A model generated the notes under the pieces. The model did no database searches and was not told the DNA's origin. It saw nothing but the letters and a program-made list of their open reading frames with translations. From contig OY969553.1 in the NCBI GenBank assembly GCA_963700925.1, positions 4,278,001 to 4,342,000 of the forward strand: a DNA stretch of 64,000 nt, in the 5' to 3' direction. Below are positions 7,776 to 17,521 of this stretch, piece after piece. Source of the DNA: CAWJMD01 sp963700925 (GTDB lineage: Bacteria; Actinomycetota; Actinomycetes; Actinomycetales; CAWJMD01). The position numbers and the translations under genes were made by a program. Positions within the stretch are counted from its first letter, which is position 1; each line of letters starts with the position of its first letter.

Positions 7776-9743
7776 GTGGCCGACCCGTCGACGTACCGCC
7801 CGAAGGCGGGCGAGATCCCTGACTCCCCAGGGGTGTACCGGTTCCGCGATGCGCGCGGCCGCGTGGTCTACGTCGGAAAGGCGAAAAGCCTTCGCCAGAG
7901 GCTGAACTCGTACTTCGCGGACCCGTCGTCCCTGCACCAGCGCACGCTGTCGATGGTCACGACGGCAGCCAGTGTCGAGTGGACGGTGGTGGCCACGGAG
8001 GTCGAGGCCCTCCAGCTCGAGTACGCCTGGATCAAGGAGTACGACCCGCGGTTCAACGTGCGCTACCGCGACGACAAGTCGTACCCGTACCTCGCCGTCA
8101 CGATGGGCGACGAGGTGCCACGCGTGCAGGTGATGCGCGGGGCGAAGCGCAAGGGCACGCGCTACTTCGGGCCGTACGCGCACGCATGGGCGATCCGCGA
8201 GACCGTCGACCTGATGCTGCGAGTGTTTCCGGTGCGCACGTGCTCGGCCGGCGTGTTCCGCAGCGCCAAGCAGACCGGTCGGCCATGCCTGCTGGGCTAC
8301 ATCGACAAGTGCTCAGCCCCCTGCGTCGGACGGGTGACGCCCGAGCAGCACCGCGAGCTGGCGGAGGACTTCTGCGAGTTCATGGGTGGCGCGACGGCCA
8401 AGCACACGCGGCGGCTCGAGAACCAGATGAAGGGCGCGGCCGCCGAGCTGGACTACGAGCGGGCAGCCAGGCTGCGGGACGACCTGGCCGCCCTGACACG
8501 GGCTCTGGAGAAGTCGGCGGTGGTGCTGCCCGATGCGACCGACGCCGACGTGTTCGCCTTGGCTGAGGACGAGCTCGAGGCGGCAGTGCAGGTGTTCCAC
8601 GTGCGCGGAGGGCGGGTGCGTGGCCAGCGCGGCTGGGTGGTCGAGAAGGTCGAGGACATCACCACCGCCGGGCTCGTCGAGCACCTTCTGCAGCAGGTGT
8701 ACGGAGAGGCCGAGGCGACCGCGGTGCCCCGGGAGGTACTCGTGCCGACCCTGCCCACGCAGCGGGCCGAGATCACCACGTGGCTCACGGGTCTGCGCGG
8801 CGCGGGCGTCGAGGTTCGGGTGCCGCAGCGAGGTGACAAGAAGGCCCTGATGCAGACCATCGCGAGAAACGCCCAGCAGGCACTGGTGCTGCACAAGACC
8901 CGGCGTGCGGGCGACCTCACGACGAGAAGCCAAGCGCTGCAAGAGATTCAGGACGCCCTCGGTCTCGAAGAGGCACCGCTGCGCATCGAATGCTACGACG
9001 TGTCCAACCTTCAGGGCACCGAGGTGGTGGCGTCGATGGTGGTCTTCGAGGACGGGCTGCCTCGCAAGTCGGAGTACCGACGGTTCGCGATCAAGGGCGT
9101 CGAGGGCCAGGACGACGTGGCCTCCATCCACGAGGTGATCACGCGCCGGTTCCGCCGGTACCTCGCGGAGCGGATGGACGAGTCGTCGCCCGAGATGGCC
9201 GACCCCGACGACGACCGTCCCGAAGAGCCGGTCGTCGAGCGGAAGGCGCGTTTCGCCTACCCGCCGCAGCTCGTCGTCGTGGATGGCGGCCCGCCGCAAG
9301 TGGCAGCCGCCGCCCGCGCGATGGCGGAGCTCGGCATCGACGACGTCGCGCTCTGCGGCCTCGCCAAGCGCTTGGAGGAGGTGTGGCTGCCGGGCGATGC
9401 CTACCCGACGGTGATGCCGCGTTCGAGCGAGGGCCTCTACCTGCTCCAGCGGGTCCGTGACGAGGCCCACCGGTTCGCCATCACGTTCCACCGCCAGCGG
9501 CGGAGCAAGTCGATGACGACCAGCGCTCTCGACGCCGTGCCGGGCCTGGGTCCTACCCGCAGCAAGGCCCTGCTCAAGCACTTCGGGTCGGTGAAGCGGC
9601 TGCGCGCCGCCAGTGTTGACGACGTCGCGAAGGTGCCCGGCATCGGTGCGGCGACAGCTCAGGCGATCGTCGCCCACCTGGCGGGTCAGGCCGCCGCATT
9701 GCCGACGGTCAACACCGCAACCGGTGAGCTGCTCGACGACTGA
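7776..9743 (+). CDS. uvrC: UvrABC excinuclease subunit C
   Basis: 655-residue nuclease that makes the dual incisions around UvrB-bound DNA lesions in nucleotide excision repair. The N-terminal GIY-YIG domain begins GVYRFRDARGRVVYVGKAKSL (about residues 14-95). A UVR motif follows near 210-245 (LDYERAARLRDDLAAL). The UvrC RNase H-like domain contains IECYDVSNLQGTEVVASMVV and LVVVDGGPPQV, and a C-terminal helix-hairpin-helix pair ends the protein (AVPGLGPTRSKALL, VPGIGAATAQAI). The length is normal for the family. It starts with GTG from a leaderless promoter and heads the uvrC-rapZ-yvcK-whiA cluster found across Actinobacteria. Confidence 0.97.
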   Translation: MADPSTYRPKAGEIPDSPGVYRFRDARGRVVYVGKAKSLRQRLNSYFADPSSLHQRTLSMVTTAASVEWTVVATEVEALQLEYAWIKEYDPRFNVRYRDDKSYPYLAVTMGDEVPRVQVMRGAKRKGTRYFGPYAHAWAIRETVDLMLRVFPVRTCSAGVFRSAKQTGRPCLLGYIDKCSAPCVGRVTPEQHRELAEDFCEFMGGATAKHTRRLENQMKGAAAELDYERAARLRDDLAALTRALEKSAVVLPDATDADVFALAEDELEAAVQVFHVRGGRVRGQRGWVVEKVEDITTAGLVEHLLQQVYGEAEATAVPREVLVPTLPTQRAEITTWLTGLRGAGVEVRVPQRGDKKALMQTIARNAQQALVLHKTRRAGDLTTRSQALQEIQDALGLEEAPLRIECYDVSNLQGTEVVASMVVFEDGLPRKSEYRRFAIKGVEGQDDVASIHEVITRRFRRYLAERMDESSPEMADPDDDRPEEPVVERKARFAYPPQLVVVDGGPPQVAAAARAMAELGIDDVALCGLAKRLEEVWLPGDAYPTVMPRSSEGLYLLQRVRDEAHRFAITFHRQRRSKSMTTSALDAVPGLGPTRSKALLKHFGSVKRLRAASVDDVAKVPGIGAATAQAIVAHLAGQAAALPTVNTATGELLDD

Positions 9744-9778
9744 ACGTGCTGACATGTGGCTGACCGGAGGTCGCGCCA

Positions 9779-10960
9779 GTGAGCCCGGTGACCTGGGAGA
9801 CTGGTGACGTGAAGGACCACGACGACACCGTCTCGGCCGATCCCTCCGACGTCACCCCAGCCGCCGACTCCACACTCTCCACACCCTCCGCTGACTCCGC
9901 TGACTCCGCTGACTCCGCTGACTCCGCTGACTCCGCTGACTCCGCTGACTCCGCTGACTCCGCTGACTCAGACTCCGCTGACTCCGCTGACTCCGAGGAC
10001 TCCGCCGACCCCCTGCCGTCCGACCCGACTCCTTCCGCTGAGTCGATCGCCGTCCTCGCGCACGGTCGACGGGCCACCGACCCGCAGGTGGACCGCAGCC
10101 GCGCGCCAGAGGTGCTGATCGTGACGGGCATGTCCGGCGCCGGCCGCTCGACCGTGTCGGACGTGCTCGAGGACCTCGGGTGGTACGTCGTCGACAACCT
10201 GCCGCCGCAGATGCTGGTTCCGCTGGCCGGCATCGCGTCTCGTGCCGCTCAGGCCCTACCCCGGGTGGCGGTGGTCGTCGACGTGCGCGGTGGCCGCTTC
10301 TTCACCGACCTCCGCGACGCCCTCACCGAGCTGAGCGGCACCGGCGTCCGAACTCGGGTGCTGTTCCTCGACGCCAACGACGAGACCCTGGTCCGCCGGT
10401 TCGAGTCGGTCCGCCGGCCCCACCCTCTGCAGGGGGAGGGGCGCATCCTCGACGGCATCGCGTCCGAGCGCGAGCTGGTCGGCGACCTGCGCGGGAGCGC
10501 GGACCTGGTGATCGACACCTCGGGCTTCAACGTCCACCAGCTCAGTGCGAAGGCGACCGAGATGTTCGGGGAGTCAGGCCCCGCCACCCTGCGAGTGACG
10601 GTGATGTCGTTCGGCTTCAAGTACGGCATCCCGGTCGACTCCGACCACGTGGTCGACGTCCGGTTCCTGCCCAACCCCTACTGGGTGCCCGAGCTCAAGG
10701 CGAGCACGGGCCAGGACCGCGAGGTCAGCGACTACGTGCTCGGGCAGGACGGCGCCGAGGAGTTCGTCGCCCGCTACGTCAGCGCCCTAGAACCGGTGCT
10801 GGCCGGCTACGGGCGCGAAAACCGTTCGTACGTCACCATTTCCATCGGCTGCACCGGCGGCAAGCACCGCTCGGTAGCGATCACCGAGGAGATCGCGCGG
10901 CGATTGCGTGAGGCCGACGTGCGAGCCACGGCCGTTCACCGCGATCTGGGTCGCGAGTGA
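9779..10960 (+). CDS. rapZ: RapZ/YvcJ nucleotide-binding protein with an N-terminal Ser-Ala-Asp repeat
   Basis: 393-residue P-loop protein of the RapZ (YvcJ) family, which binds nucleotides and, in enterobacteria, guides sRNA processing. GTG 9779 is chosen because GGAGG ends 8 nt before it. Walker A is GMSGAGRST near residue 116, with Arg in place of the usual Lys, as I recall for actinobacterial members. GWYVVDNLPPQML and the C-terminal GCTGGKHRSV are family signatures. The core is about 285 residues, so the first ~110 are extra. That part is disordered and dominated by a run of SAD units (residues 37-77). yvcK follows with a 4-bp overlap (GTGA). Confidence 0.93.
   Translation: MSPVTWETGDVKDHDDTVSADPSDVTPAADSTLSTPSADSADSADSADSADSADSADSADSADSDSADSADSEDSADPLPSDPTPSAESIAVLAHGRRATDPQVDRSRAPEVLIVTGMSGAGRSTVSDVLEDLGWYVVDNLPPQMLVPLAGIASRAAQALPRVAVVVDVRGGRFFTDLRDALTELSGTGVRTRVLFLDANDETLVRRFESVRRPHPLQGEGRILDGIASERELVGDLRGSADLVIDTSGFNVHQLSAKATEMFGESGPATLRVTVMSFGFKYGIPVDSDHVVDVRFLPNPYWVPELKASTGQDREVSDYVLGQDGAEEFVARYVSALEPVLAGYGRENRSYVTISIGCTGGKHRSVAITEEIARRLREADVRATAVHRDLGRE
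9887..10009 (+). repeat. 9-bp coding minisatellite (Ser-Ala-Asp) in rapZ
   Basis: TCCGCTGAC is repeated nine times without a mismatch (9887-9967). It is followed by TCAGAC, two more perfect copies (9974-9991) and two variants (SED and SAD). All units stay in the rapZ frame. Identity at the DNA level, including the third codon positions, points to recent slippage or expansion. Confidence 0.95.
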
Positions 10961-11904
10961 CCGGTCGTCGCGTCGTCGCACTCGGGGGCGGGCACGGGCT
11001 CTACGCCTCCCTCTCGGCGCTGAGGCACCTGACCGACCGGTTGACGGCCGTGGTCACCGTCGCGGACGACGGCGGTTCGAGCGGACGGCTCCGCCGCGAG
11101 CTCGGCGTGCTGCCCCCCGGCGACCTGCGGATGGCGCTGTCGGCCCTCTGCGACGACGGCGAGTGGGGCCGCACGTGGCGAGATGTCATGCAGCACAGGT
11201 TCTCCAGCACGGGCGAGCTCGACCGCCATGCTGTCGGCAACCTCCTGATCGTCGCCCTCTGGGAGCTGCTCGACGACCCTGTCGCCGGCCTCGACTGGGT
11301 GGGGAGGTTGCTGCAGGCGCGCGGACGGGTGCTGCCGATGTCAACGGTGCCGCTGGAGATCGCGGCTGACGTCGAGGGTGCCGACGGCACGACCAGTGTG
11401 GTCACGGGGCAGACCGCCGTCGCGACCACGACCGGCCGCATCACCGGTATCAGGCTCGACCCCCCGGAGCCCCGTGCCTGCCCGGAGGCGGTCGAGGCCG
11501 TGATGGACGCCGAGTGGGTGGTGCTCGGACCCGGGTCGTGGTTCACCAGCGTGATGCCGCACCTGCTCGTGCCCGACCTGGCGTCGGCCCTGATCGGCAC
11601 GGACGCGCGTCGCTGCCTTGTCTTCAACCTGGCCGCACCGACGGGGGAGACCGCGGGTCTCAGCGCCGTCCAGCACCTGCTGACCCTCCACGCGCACGCG
11701 CCGCTGATGCGCATCGACGCCGTGCTGGCCGACCCGGGCGCCGTCGACGACGTGGATGCCCTGGCCGACGCGAGCGATGCGCTGGGTGCGCGGCTGGTGC
11801 TGCGCCAGGTCCGCGCCACCGGAGCCGTGCCCCGGCACGACCCTCTCCGTCTCGCCGCTGCCCTCCGGGACGTTCTCGACGGCAGCTACGGTGACGTGGA
11901 CTGA
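10957..11904 (+). CDS. yvcK: YvcK/CofD-like gluconeogenesis factor
   Basis: 315-residue UPF0052/CofD-like protein. Homologues bind UDP-sugars and link carbon metabolism to cell-wall synthesis and shape. The start is VVALGGGHGLYASLSALRHL, followed by TVADDGGSSGRLRRELGVLP and PPGDLRMALSAL, all strongly conserved in the family. GTG 10957 overlaps the rapZ stop by 4 bp, which implies translational coupling. whiA follows after about 90 bp. The order rapZ-yvcK-whiA is conserved across Gram-positive bacteria. Confidence 0.95.
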   Translation: MTGRRVVALGGGHGLYASLSALRHLTDRLTAVVTVADDGGSSGRLRRELGVLPPGDLRMALSALCDDGEWGRTWRDVMQHRFSSTGELDRHAVGNLLIVALWELLDDPVAGLDWVGRLLQARGRVLPMSTVPLEIAADVEGADGTTSVVTGQTAVATTTGRITGIRLDPPEPRACPEAVEAVMDAEWVVLGPGSWFTSVMPHLLVPDLASALIGTDARRCLVFNLAAPTGETAGLSAVQHLLTLHAHAPLMRIDAVLADPGAVDDVDALADASDALGARLVLRQVRATGAVPRHDPLRLAAALRDVLDGSYGDVD

Positions 11905-11995
11905 TGTCGAGCTGAACGATCCGCGGGGTGGCCGGGCTGAAACTGCAGAGGGACGAAGCATGAGCGCGGCACAGGACGGTGGCAGGATGACCCGC

Positions 11996-12976
11996 ATGGC
12001 ACTGACGGCGCAGGTCAAGGACGAGCTGAGCCGACTCCCTGTCACGAAGCCCTGTTGCCGCAAGGCCGAGGTCTCGTCGATGCTGCGGTTCGCGGGCGGG
12101 CTCCACATCATCTCCGGCCGCATCGTGATCGAGGCGGAGCTCGACACCGCGATCGCTGCGCGCCGGCTGCGCAAGGACATCGCGGAGATCTTCGGGCACA
12201 CCAGCGAGATCCTCGTGATCTCCGCCGGCGGCCTTCGACGCGGCACGCGCTACGTGGTGCGCGTCGTCAAGGACGGCGAGTCGCTCGCGCGGCAGACGGG
12301 CCTTCTCGACGGACGAGGTCGTCCAGTGAGAGGCCTTCCGCCGCAAGTGGTTTCGGCGTCCGTCTGTGATGCGGAAGCCGCGTGGCGCGGTGCGTTCCTC
12401 GCCCATGGGTCACTCACCGAACCCGGTCGGTCGTCGGCGCTCGAGGTGACGTGTCCTGGCCCCGAGGCGGCCCTTGCGCTGGTGGGCGCTGCCCGTCGTC
12501 TCGGCATCTCGGCCAAGGCTCGCGAGGTGCGTGGCGTCGACCGGGTGGTGATCCGTGACGGTGACGCCATCGGCGCGATGCTGACCCGGCTCGGCGCCCA
12601 CGACGCGGTGATGGTCTGGGAGGAGCGACGGATGCGCCGCGAGGTGCGCGCGACCGCGAACCGGCTGGCGAACTTCGACGACGCCAACCTGCGTCGCTCA
12701 GCCCGGGCGGCTGTCGCGGCCGGTGCGCGGGTCGAGCGCGCACTGGAGATCCTGGGCGACGACGTGCCGGACCACCTGCACACGGCCGGGCGTCTTCGGC
12801 TGGAGCACAAGCAGGCGTCCCTGGAGGAGCTCGGCCAGCTGGCCGACCCCCCGATGACGAAGGACGCGGTCGCGGGCCGCATCCGCCGGCTCCTGGCGAT
12901 GGCCGACCGTCGCGCCGCGGACCTCGGGATGCCGGGCACCGAGGCCAACCTGACCCCCGACATGCTCGACGCGTGA
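11996..12976 (+). CDS. whiA: Sporulation/division transcription factor WhiA
   Basis: 326-residue DNA-binding protein with a degenerate LAGLIDADG homing-endonuclease fold (N-terminal two thirds) and a C-terminal helix-turn-helix. It matches Streptomyces WhiA almost throughout: VKDELSRLPVTKPCCRKAEV, FAGGLHIISGRIVIEAELDT, WRGAFLAHGSLTEPGRSS, RRMRREVRATANRLANFDDAN and LADPPMTKDAVAGRIRRLL. ATG 11996 (MALTAQ) matches the family start and has AGGA 8 nt upstream. An upstream in-frame ATG at 11960 (MSAAQDGG) is also possible. In Streptomyces it acts with WhiB at division genes. Whether this organism sporulates cannot be told from the window. Confidence 0.96.
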   Translation: MALTAQVKDELSRLPVTKPCCRKAEVSSMLRFAGGLHIISGRIVIEAELDTAIAARRLRKDIAEIFGHTSEILVISAGGLRRGTRYVVRVVKDGESLARQTGLLDGRGRPVRGLPPQVVSASVCDAEAAWRGAFLAHGSLTEPGRSSALEVTCPGPEAALALVGAARRLGISAKAREVRGVDRVVIRDGDAIGAMLTRLGAHDAVMVWEERRMRREVRATANRLANFDDANLRRSARAAVAAGARVERALEILGDDVPDHLHTAGRLRLEHKQASLEELGQLADPPMTKDAVAGRIRRLLAMADRRAADLGMPGTEANLTPDMLDA

Positions 12977-13035
12977 GCGGTGTCAGGCTCAGCGCCTCCG
13001 CGAGTGGGTTGTGGGCATGACACGTGATGGATCCC

Positions 13036-13055
13036 CCGTCCGGTGAGTGGGACGG
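13036..13055 (+). terminator. Possible hairpin after whiA
   Basis: CCGTCC (13036-13041) pairs with GGACGG (13050-13055) across an 8-nt loop, 60 bp after the whiA stop. There is no T-tract. It is a plausible but weak terminator. Confidence 0.3.
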
Positions 13056-13106
13056 ATCGTCTCGGATGATGGATTCGCCGATATCGGGCTACTCGCGGGT
13101 ATCGCG

Positions 13107-13112
13107 TAAGGT
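13107..13112 (+). promoter_or_regulatory. Candidate -10 box (TAAGGT) of the gap-pgk-tpiA operon
   Basis: TAAGGT lies 120 bp before the gap start and would give a 5' leader of about 110 nt. The leader contains a small hairpin, GCCGGC-ACGA-GCCGGC (13197-13212), just before the gap ribosome-binding site GAGGAG (13220-13225). No clear -35 is seen. Confidence 0.4.
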
Positions 13113-13232
13113 CGAGCCCGGCGTGGGACAACCAGAGACGCTTGGCCCAGCAGCGGACCACCACCGGTGGCACCGCACCCTGCAGGTGACCGAACCGCCG
13201 GCACGAGCCGGCCTGTGCTGAGGAGTGCTCCC

Positions 13233-14237
<1,005 letters not shown>

Positions 14238-14296
14238 AGCCTCTCCCGCCAAACCCTGCCGAACCCTGCCGAACCCAGACGGAGCCTGACGCCCTG

Positions 14297-15499
14297 ATGC
14301 GCACCCTCGACGACCTCGGCGACCTTCGCGGCCGCCGGGTGCTGGTCCGCAGCGACCTCAACGTGCCGCTCGACGGCACGACCATCACCGACGACGGACG
14401 GGTGCGAGCGTCGCTGCCGACCTGGCAGCGGCTCCTCGACGCCGGCGCGCGCGTGATCGTGTGTGCGCACCTCGGACGCCCCAAAGGCGTTCCGGAGGAA
14501 CGGTACTCGCTCGCTCCTGTGGCCGACCGCGTGCGCGAGCTGATGCCTGACGTCGAGGTCGCGTTCGCCACGGACACCGTGGAGGAGTCTGCGCGCGCCG
14601 GCGCCGAGGCGCTCGAGGACGGCCATCTGCTGCTGCTCGAGAACCTGCGGTTCAACCCGGGTGAGACGAGCAAGGACGACGACGAGCGGGGCGTGTTCGC
14701 CGACCAGCTGGCCTCGCTGGTCGGCGACGACGGCGTCTACGTCAGCGACGGCTTCGGGGCGGTGCATCGCAAGCACGCCTCGGTCGTCGACGTGGCGCAG
14801 CGCCTGCCGCATGCAGCGGGTGGTCTGGTCGCGGGCGAGGTCGAGGTGCTGAAGCGTCTGACGCACGACCCGGCCCGTCCGTACGCGGTCGTGCTCGGCG
14901 GCTCGAAGGTCTCCGACAAGCTCGGAGTCATCGACAACCTGCTCGGCACTGCTGACCGCATCCTGGTCGGCGGTGGGATGGTCTTCACGTTCCTCAAGGC
15001 CCTGGGGCACGAAGTCGGCTCGAGCCTCCTCGAGGAGGACCAGCTGGACACCGTGCGGGGGTACCTCGCCGAGGCCGAGAAGCGCGGCGTCGAGATCGTG
15101 CTCCCGACCGACGTGGTCGCTGCCACCGCCTTCGCGGCCGACGCCGATCATGACGTCGTTGCCGCGGACTCCATCCCGTCCGACCGCATCGGGTTGGACA
15201 TCGGGCCGGAGTCGGGGGAGCTCTTCGCGGAGCGGCTGGCCGATGCGGCGACCGTCTTCTGGAACGGCCCGATGGGCGTGTTCGAGATGGAGCCGTACAG
15301 CCACGGCACCCGCGCGGTCGCCCAGGCCCTCGTCGAGTCCGACGCTTTCACCGTCGTCGGCGGTGGCGACTCTGCTGCCGCCGTCCGCACCCTCGGTTTC
15401 GCCGAGGACGCATTCGGGCACATCTCCACCGGCGGGGGTGCCAGCCTCGAGTACCTCGAGGGCAAGACCCTTCCCGGCCTGACCGTCCTGGAGGACTGA
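14297..15499 (+). CDS. pgk: Phosphoglycerate kinase
   Basis: 400-residue enzyme that transfers phosphate from 1,3-bisphosphoglycerate to ADP. It begins MRTLDDLGDLRGRRVLVRSD. Conserved blocks are RSDLNVPLDG, LLLENLRFNPGET, VLGGSKVSDKLGVI and FWNGPMGVFE, ending with the GGGDSAAAVRTLGF nucleotide loop. The length is normal. It follows gap after about 60 bp; that gap contains a partial direct repeat (AACCCTGCCG twice). tpiA follows only 6 bp downstream. Confidence 0.98.
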   Translation: MRTLDDLGDLRGRRVLVRSDLNVPLDGTTITDDGRVRASLPTWQRLLDAGARVIVCAHLGRPKGVPEERYSLAPVADRVRELMPDVEVAFATDTVEESARAGAEALEDGHLLLLENLRFNPGETSKDDDERGVFADQLASLVGDDGVYVSDGFGAVHRKHASVVDVAQRLPHAAGGLVAGEVEVLKRLTHDPARPYAVVLGGSKVSDKLGVIDNLLGTADRILVGGGMVFTFLKALGHEVGSSLLEEDQLDTVRGYLAEAEKRGVEIVLPTDVVAATAFAADADHDVVAADSIPSDRIGLDIGPESGELFAERLADAATVFWNGPMGVFEMEPYSHGTRAVAQALVESDAFTVVGGGDSAAAVRTLGFAEDAFGHISTGGGASLEYLEGKTLPGLTVLED

Positions 15500-15505
15500 G
15501 CACAG

Positions 15506-16315
15506 ATGGCACCGAAGAAGGACCAGGGACGTACGCCGCTGATGGCGGGCAACTGGAAGATGAACCTCGACCACCAGCAGGCGACGCACCTGGTGCAGAA
15601 GCTGGCCTGGACGCTCGACGACGCGAACCACGACCCCGAGGACGTCGAGGTCGCGGTGCTGCCGCCGTTCACCGCGCTGAGGACCGTGCAGACGCTGGTG
15701 GACGGCGACCACCTCGACCTGCGGTACGGCGCCCAGGACCTCTCGGCGCACGACTCCGGTGCCTACACGGGGGAGGTGTCAGGGGCGATGCTGGCGAAGC
15801 TCGGCTGCGCGTACGTGGTCGTCGGCCACAGCGAGCGCCGCGAGCACCACGCCGAGAGCGACGCCCTGGTCGCCGCCAAGGCTGCGGCCGCTCACCGGCA
15901 CGACGTGACGCCGATCGTGTGCGTGGGCGAGGGGCTGGAGATCCGCCAGGCGGGCACCCACGTCGCCTACACCGTCGAGCAGCTGCGCGGGTCGCTGGCC
16001 GGCCTGACCGCCGAGCAGGTTGCCGCGTCTGTCGTGGCCTACGAGCCGGTGTGGGCGATCGGCACCGGCGAGGTCGCAACGCCGGCGGACGCTCAGGAGG
16101 TGTGCGCGGCGATCCGGAGTGCGCTGTCGGACCTGCACGGGCCCGAGGTCGCCGAGCAGACGCGGGTGCTCTACGGCGGGTCGGTCAAGTCCGGCAACGT
16201 GGCGGCGATCATGGCCGAGGCGGACGTCGACGGGGCGCTGGTCGGGGGAGCGAGCCTGGAAGCCGGTGAGTTCGCCTCGATCTGCCGCTACCAGCACCAC
16301 CAGGTAGGACTCTAG
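15506..16315 (+). CDS. tpiA: Triosephosphate isomerase
   Basis: 269-residue TIM-barrel enzyme that interconverts dihydroxyacetone phosphate and glyceraldehyde-3-phosphate. It has AGNWKMNL near the N-terminus, YVVVGHSERREHH (catalytic His), AYEPVWAIGTG (catalytic Glu) and the phosphate-binding YGGSVKSGN. It is slightly longer than the common 250 residues because of an MAPKKDQGRTP extension. GGAGGA in the end of pgk serves as the ribosome-binding site. It is the third gene of the glycolytic operon. Confidence 0.98.
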   Translation: MAPKKDQGRTPLMAGNWKMNLDHQQATHLVQKLAWTLDDANHDPEDVEVAVLPPFTALRTVQTLVDGDHLDLRYGAQDLSAHDSGAYTGEVSGAMLAKLGCAYVVVGHSERREHHAESDALVAAKAAAAHRHDVTPIVCVGEGLEIRQAGTHVAYTVEQLRGSLAGLTAEQVAASVVAYEPVWAIGTGEVATPADAQEVCAAIRSALSDLHGPEVAEQTRVLYGGSVKSGNVAAIMAEADVDGALVGGASLEAGEFASICRYQHHQVGL

Positions 16316-16328
16316 GCAACTGTTCACG

Positions 16329-16334
16329 TACCCT
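16329..16334 (+). promoter_or_regulatory. -10 box TACCCT upstream of secG
   Basis: TACCCT sits between tpiA and secG and would start transcription near 16341, giving an 85-nt leader for secG. A GTG lies exactly 6 nt after the box, but its frame differs from secG and shows no protein signature, so I read it as a leader start only. Confidence 0.45.
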
Positions 16335-16425
16335 GACCGGGTGTGCGCGCCGACGCACCCCCAGCCAGACGCCAGTTCGACACCATCCCGATACCAGCCC
16401 GACACCCCGACAGGACGACGAGACC

Positions 16426-16677
16426 GTGACCCCACTGCGCATCACCCTGCAGGTGCTGCTCGGGCTGACCAGCCTGTTCCTGACCCTGTTGATCCTGCTG
16501 CACAAGGGCAAGGGCGGCGGCCTGTCGGACATGTTCGGCGGCGGCATGTCGAGTGGAGTGGGAAGCTCCGGCGTCGCGGAGCGCAACCTCAACCGGATCA
16601 CCATCGCGATCGGCCTGCTCTGGGCCGTCGTCATCGTGCTGCTCGGGGTGATCGAGCGGTTCGTCCCGTCCGAGTGA
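16426..16677 (+). CDS. secG: Preprotein translocase subunit SecG
   Basis: 83-residue inner-membrane protein, the small SecYEG subunit that assists protein export. It has two hydrophobic helices (about residues 5-24 and 54-74) flanking the conserved loop KGKGGGLSDMFGGG, which identifies the family. Its start is GTG. Its place between tpiA and rbpA matches the order in other Actinobacteria. Confidence 0.95.
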   Translation: MTPLRITLQVLLGLTSLFLTLLILLHKGKGGGLSDMFGGGMSSGVGSSGVAERNLNRITIAIGLLWAVVIVLLGVIERFVPSE

Positions 16678-16805
16678 GGCGTCCAGACCAGCGCGCCGGC
16701 TGACCCGTCACGACCTGACCGAGCGCGCCAGCCCGGACCCAAGGTTCGACTGAGTTCGTGAGAGTTCCGCCAGTACGTCCGAGCACGAGAACGAGGGAGT
16801 TGAGC

Positions 16806-17156
16806 GTGGCAGGAGGCAACGCGATCCGGGGTAGCCGGGTCGGGGCGGGCCCGATGGGCGAGGCCGAGCGGGGCGAGGCGGCACCGCGCGTGCGCATCTC
16901 GTACTGGTGCGCCAACGGTCACCAGACCCAGCCGAGCTTCGCCGAGGACCCGCAGTCGCAGCCCCCGGAGTTCTGGGACTGTCCCCGCTGTGGCTTCCCC
17001 GCCGGCCAGGACCGGGAGAACCCCCCGACGCCGCCGCGCAACGAGCCCTACAAGACGCACCTCGCCTACGTGAAGGAGCGCCGCTCCGACGCCGACGGCG
17101 AGGCCATCCTCGACGAGGCGCTGGCCGCGCTGCGCGCCAAGAGGATCGTCCGCTGA
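16806..17156 (+). CDS. rbpA: RNA polymerase-binding protein RbpA
   Basis: 116-residue transcription factor found only in Actinobacteria; it binds RNA polymerase and the principal sigma factor and stabilises open complexes. It starts at GTG 16806 after GAGGGAG. Family features are GGNAIRGSRVGAGPMGEAERG, the YWCANGH and CPRCGFPAG Cys pairs of the core domain, and the C-terminal HLAYVKERRSDADGEAIL that contacts sigma. Length and order are typical. Confidence 0.96.
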   Translation: MAGGNAIRGSRVGAGPMGEAERGEAAPRVRISYWCANGHQTQPSFAEDPQSQPPEFWDCPRCGFPAGQDRENPPTPPRNEPYKTHLAYVKERRSDADGEAILDEALAALRAKRIVR

Positions 17157-17168
17157 CCGAATGGTCAG
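17153..17168. terminator. 16-bp hairpin made of two facing stop codons
   Basis: CTGACC-GAAT-GGTCAG forms a 6-bp stem with a 4-nt loop. The left arm holds the TGA of rbpA (17154-17156); the right arm holds the stop of the convergent membrane-protein gene (17165-17167). It is a compact candidate bidirectional terminator. Confidence 0.4.
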
Positions 17169-17521
17169 AAGAACCTGAGGACGAACACCGTGGCGGTTGC
17201 GATGGCGAACACGTGCACCGAGAGCCAGGCCGCACGGTAGGCGAGGACATGCCTGCGGTCCGGACCTGGCCTGGAGACTGAGAACCCGGCGCCGGCGATC
17301 TGACTGAGGGCGATGGCGATGGCAAGCATGCCAAGGTCGTCATCGCGTCCGCCGAAGACGCCGGTCAGGAGCACCAACCCAAGGCACGCGACCACGGCAC
17401 CAGCTGCCACCTCCCACACGACGCCGCGTGCGGTGACGGGCCGCTCATCGGGCCACCACCTTCTGCCGGCGGACGGCTGAGTGGGGGTGCCCTCGTCCGT
17501 CCGGTGCGCGATCTCCGTCAT
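17165..17521 (-). CDS. Small membrane protein of unknown function
   Basis: 118 residues from ATG 17521 (MTEIAHRTDEGTPTQPS). A polar N-terminus of about 38 residues is followed by three hydrophobic stretches: VVWEVAAGAVVACLGLVLL, LGMLAIAIALSQIAGAGF and LSVHVFAIATATVFVLRFF. This suggests three membrane helices, with an RRHVLAYR loop before the last. I do not recognise the family. A start 19 codons upstream is possible but less likely. It lies in a small non-syntenic patch. Confidence 0.6.
   Translation of the reverse strand: MTEIAHRTDEGTPTQPSAGRRWWPDERPVTARGVVWEVAAGAVVACLGLVLLTGVFGGRDDDLGMLAIAIALSQIAGAGFSVSRPGPDRRHVLAYRAAWLSVHVFAIATATVFVLRFF

Noticed and set aside
9709..10233. Antisense frame over the rapZ repeat (Ser-Glu-rich protein)
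   Set aside because: It exists only because the 9-bp repeat has no stop on the other strand. RapZ is certain in the sense frame.
16341..16703. Leaderless small protein overlapping secG from GTG 16341
   Set aside because: Spacing to TACCCT fits, but the translation is Pro/Arg-rich without any fold and runs out of frame through secG. The box is better explained as the secG promoter.
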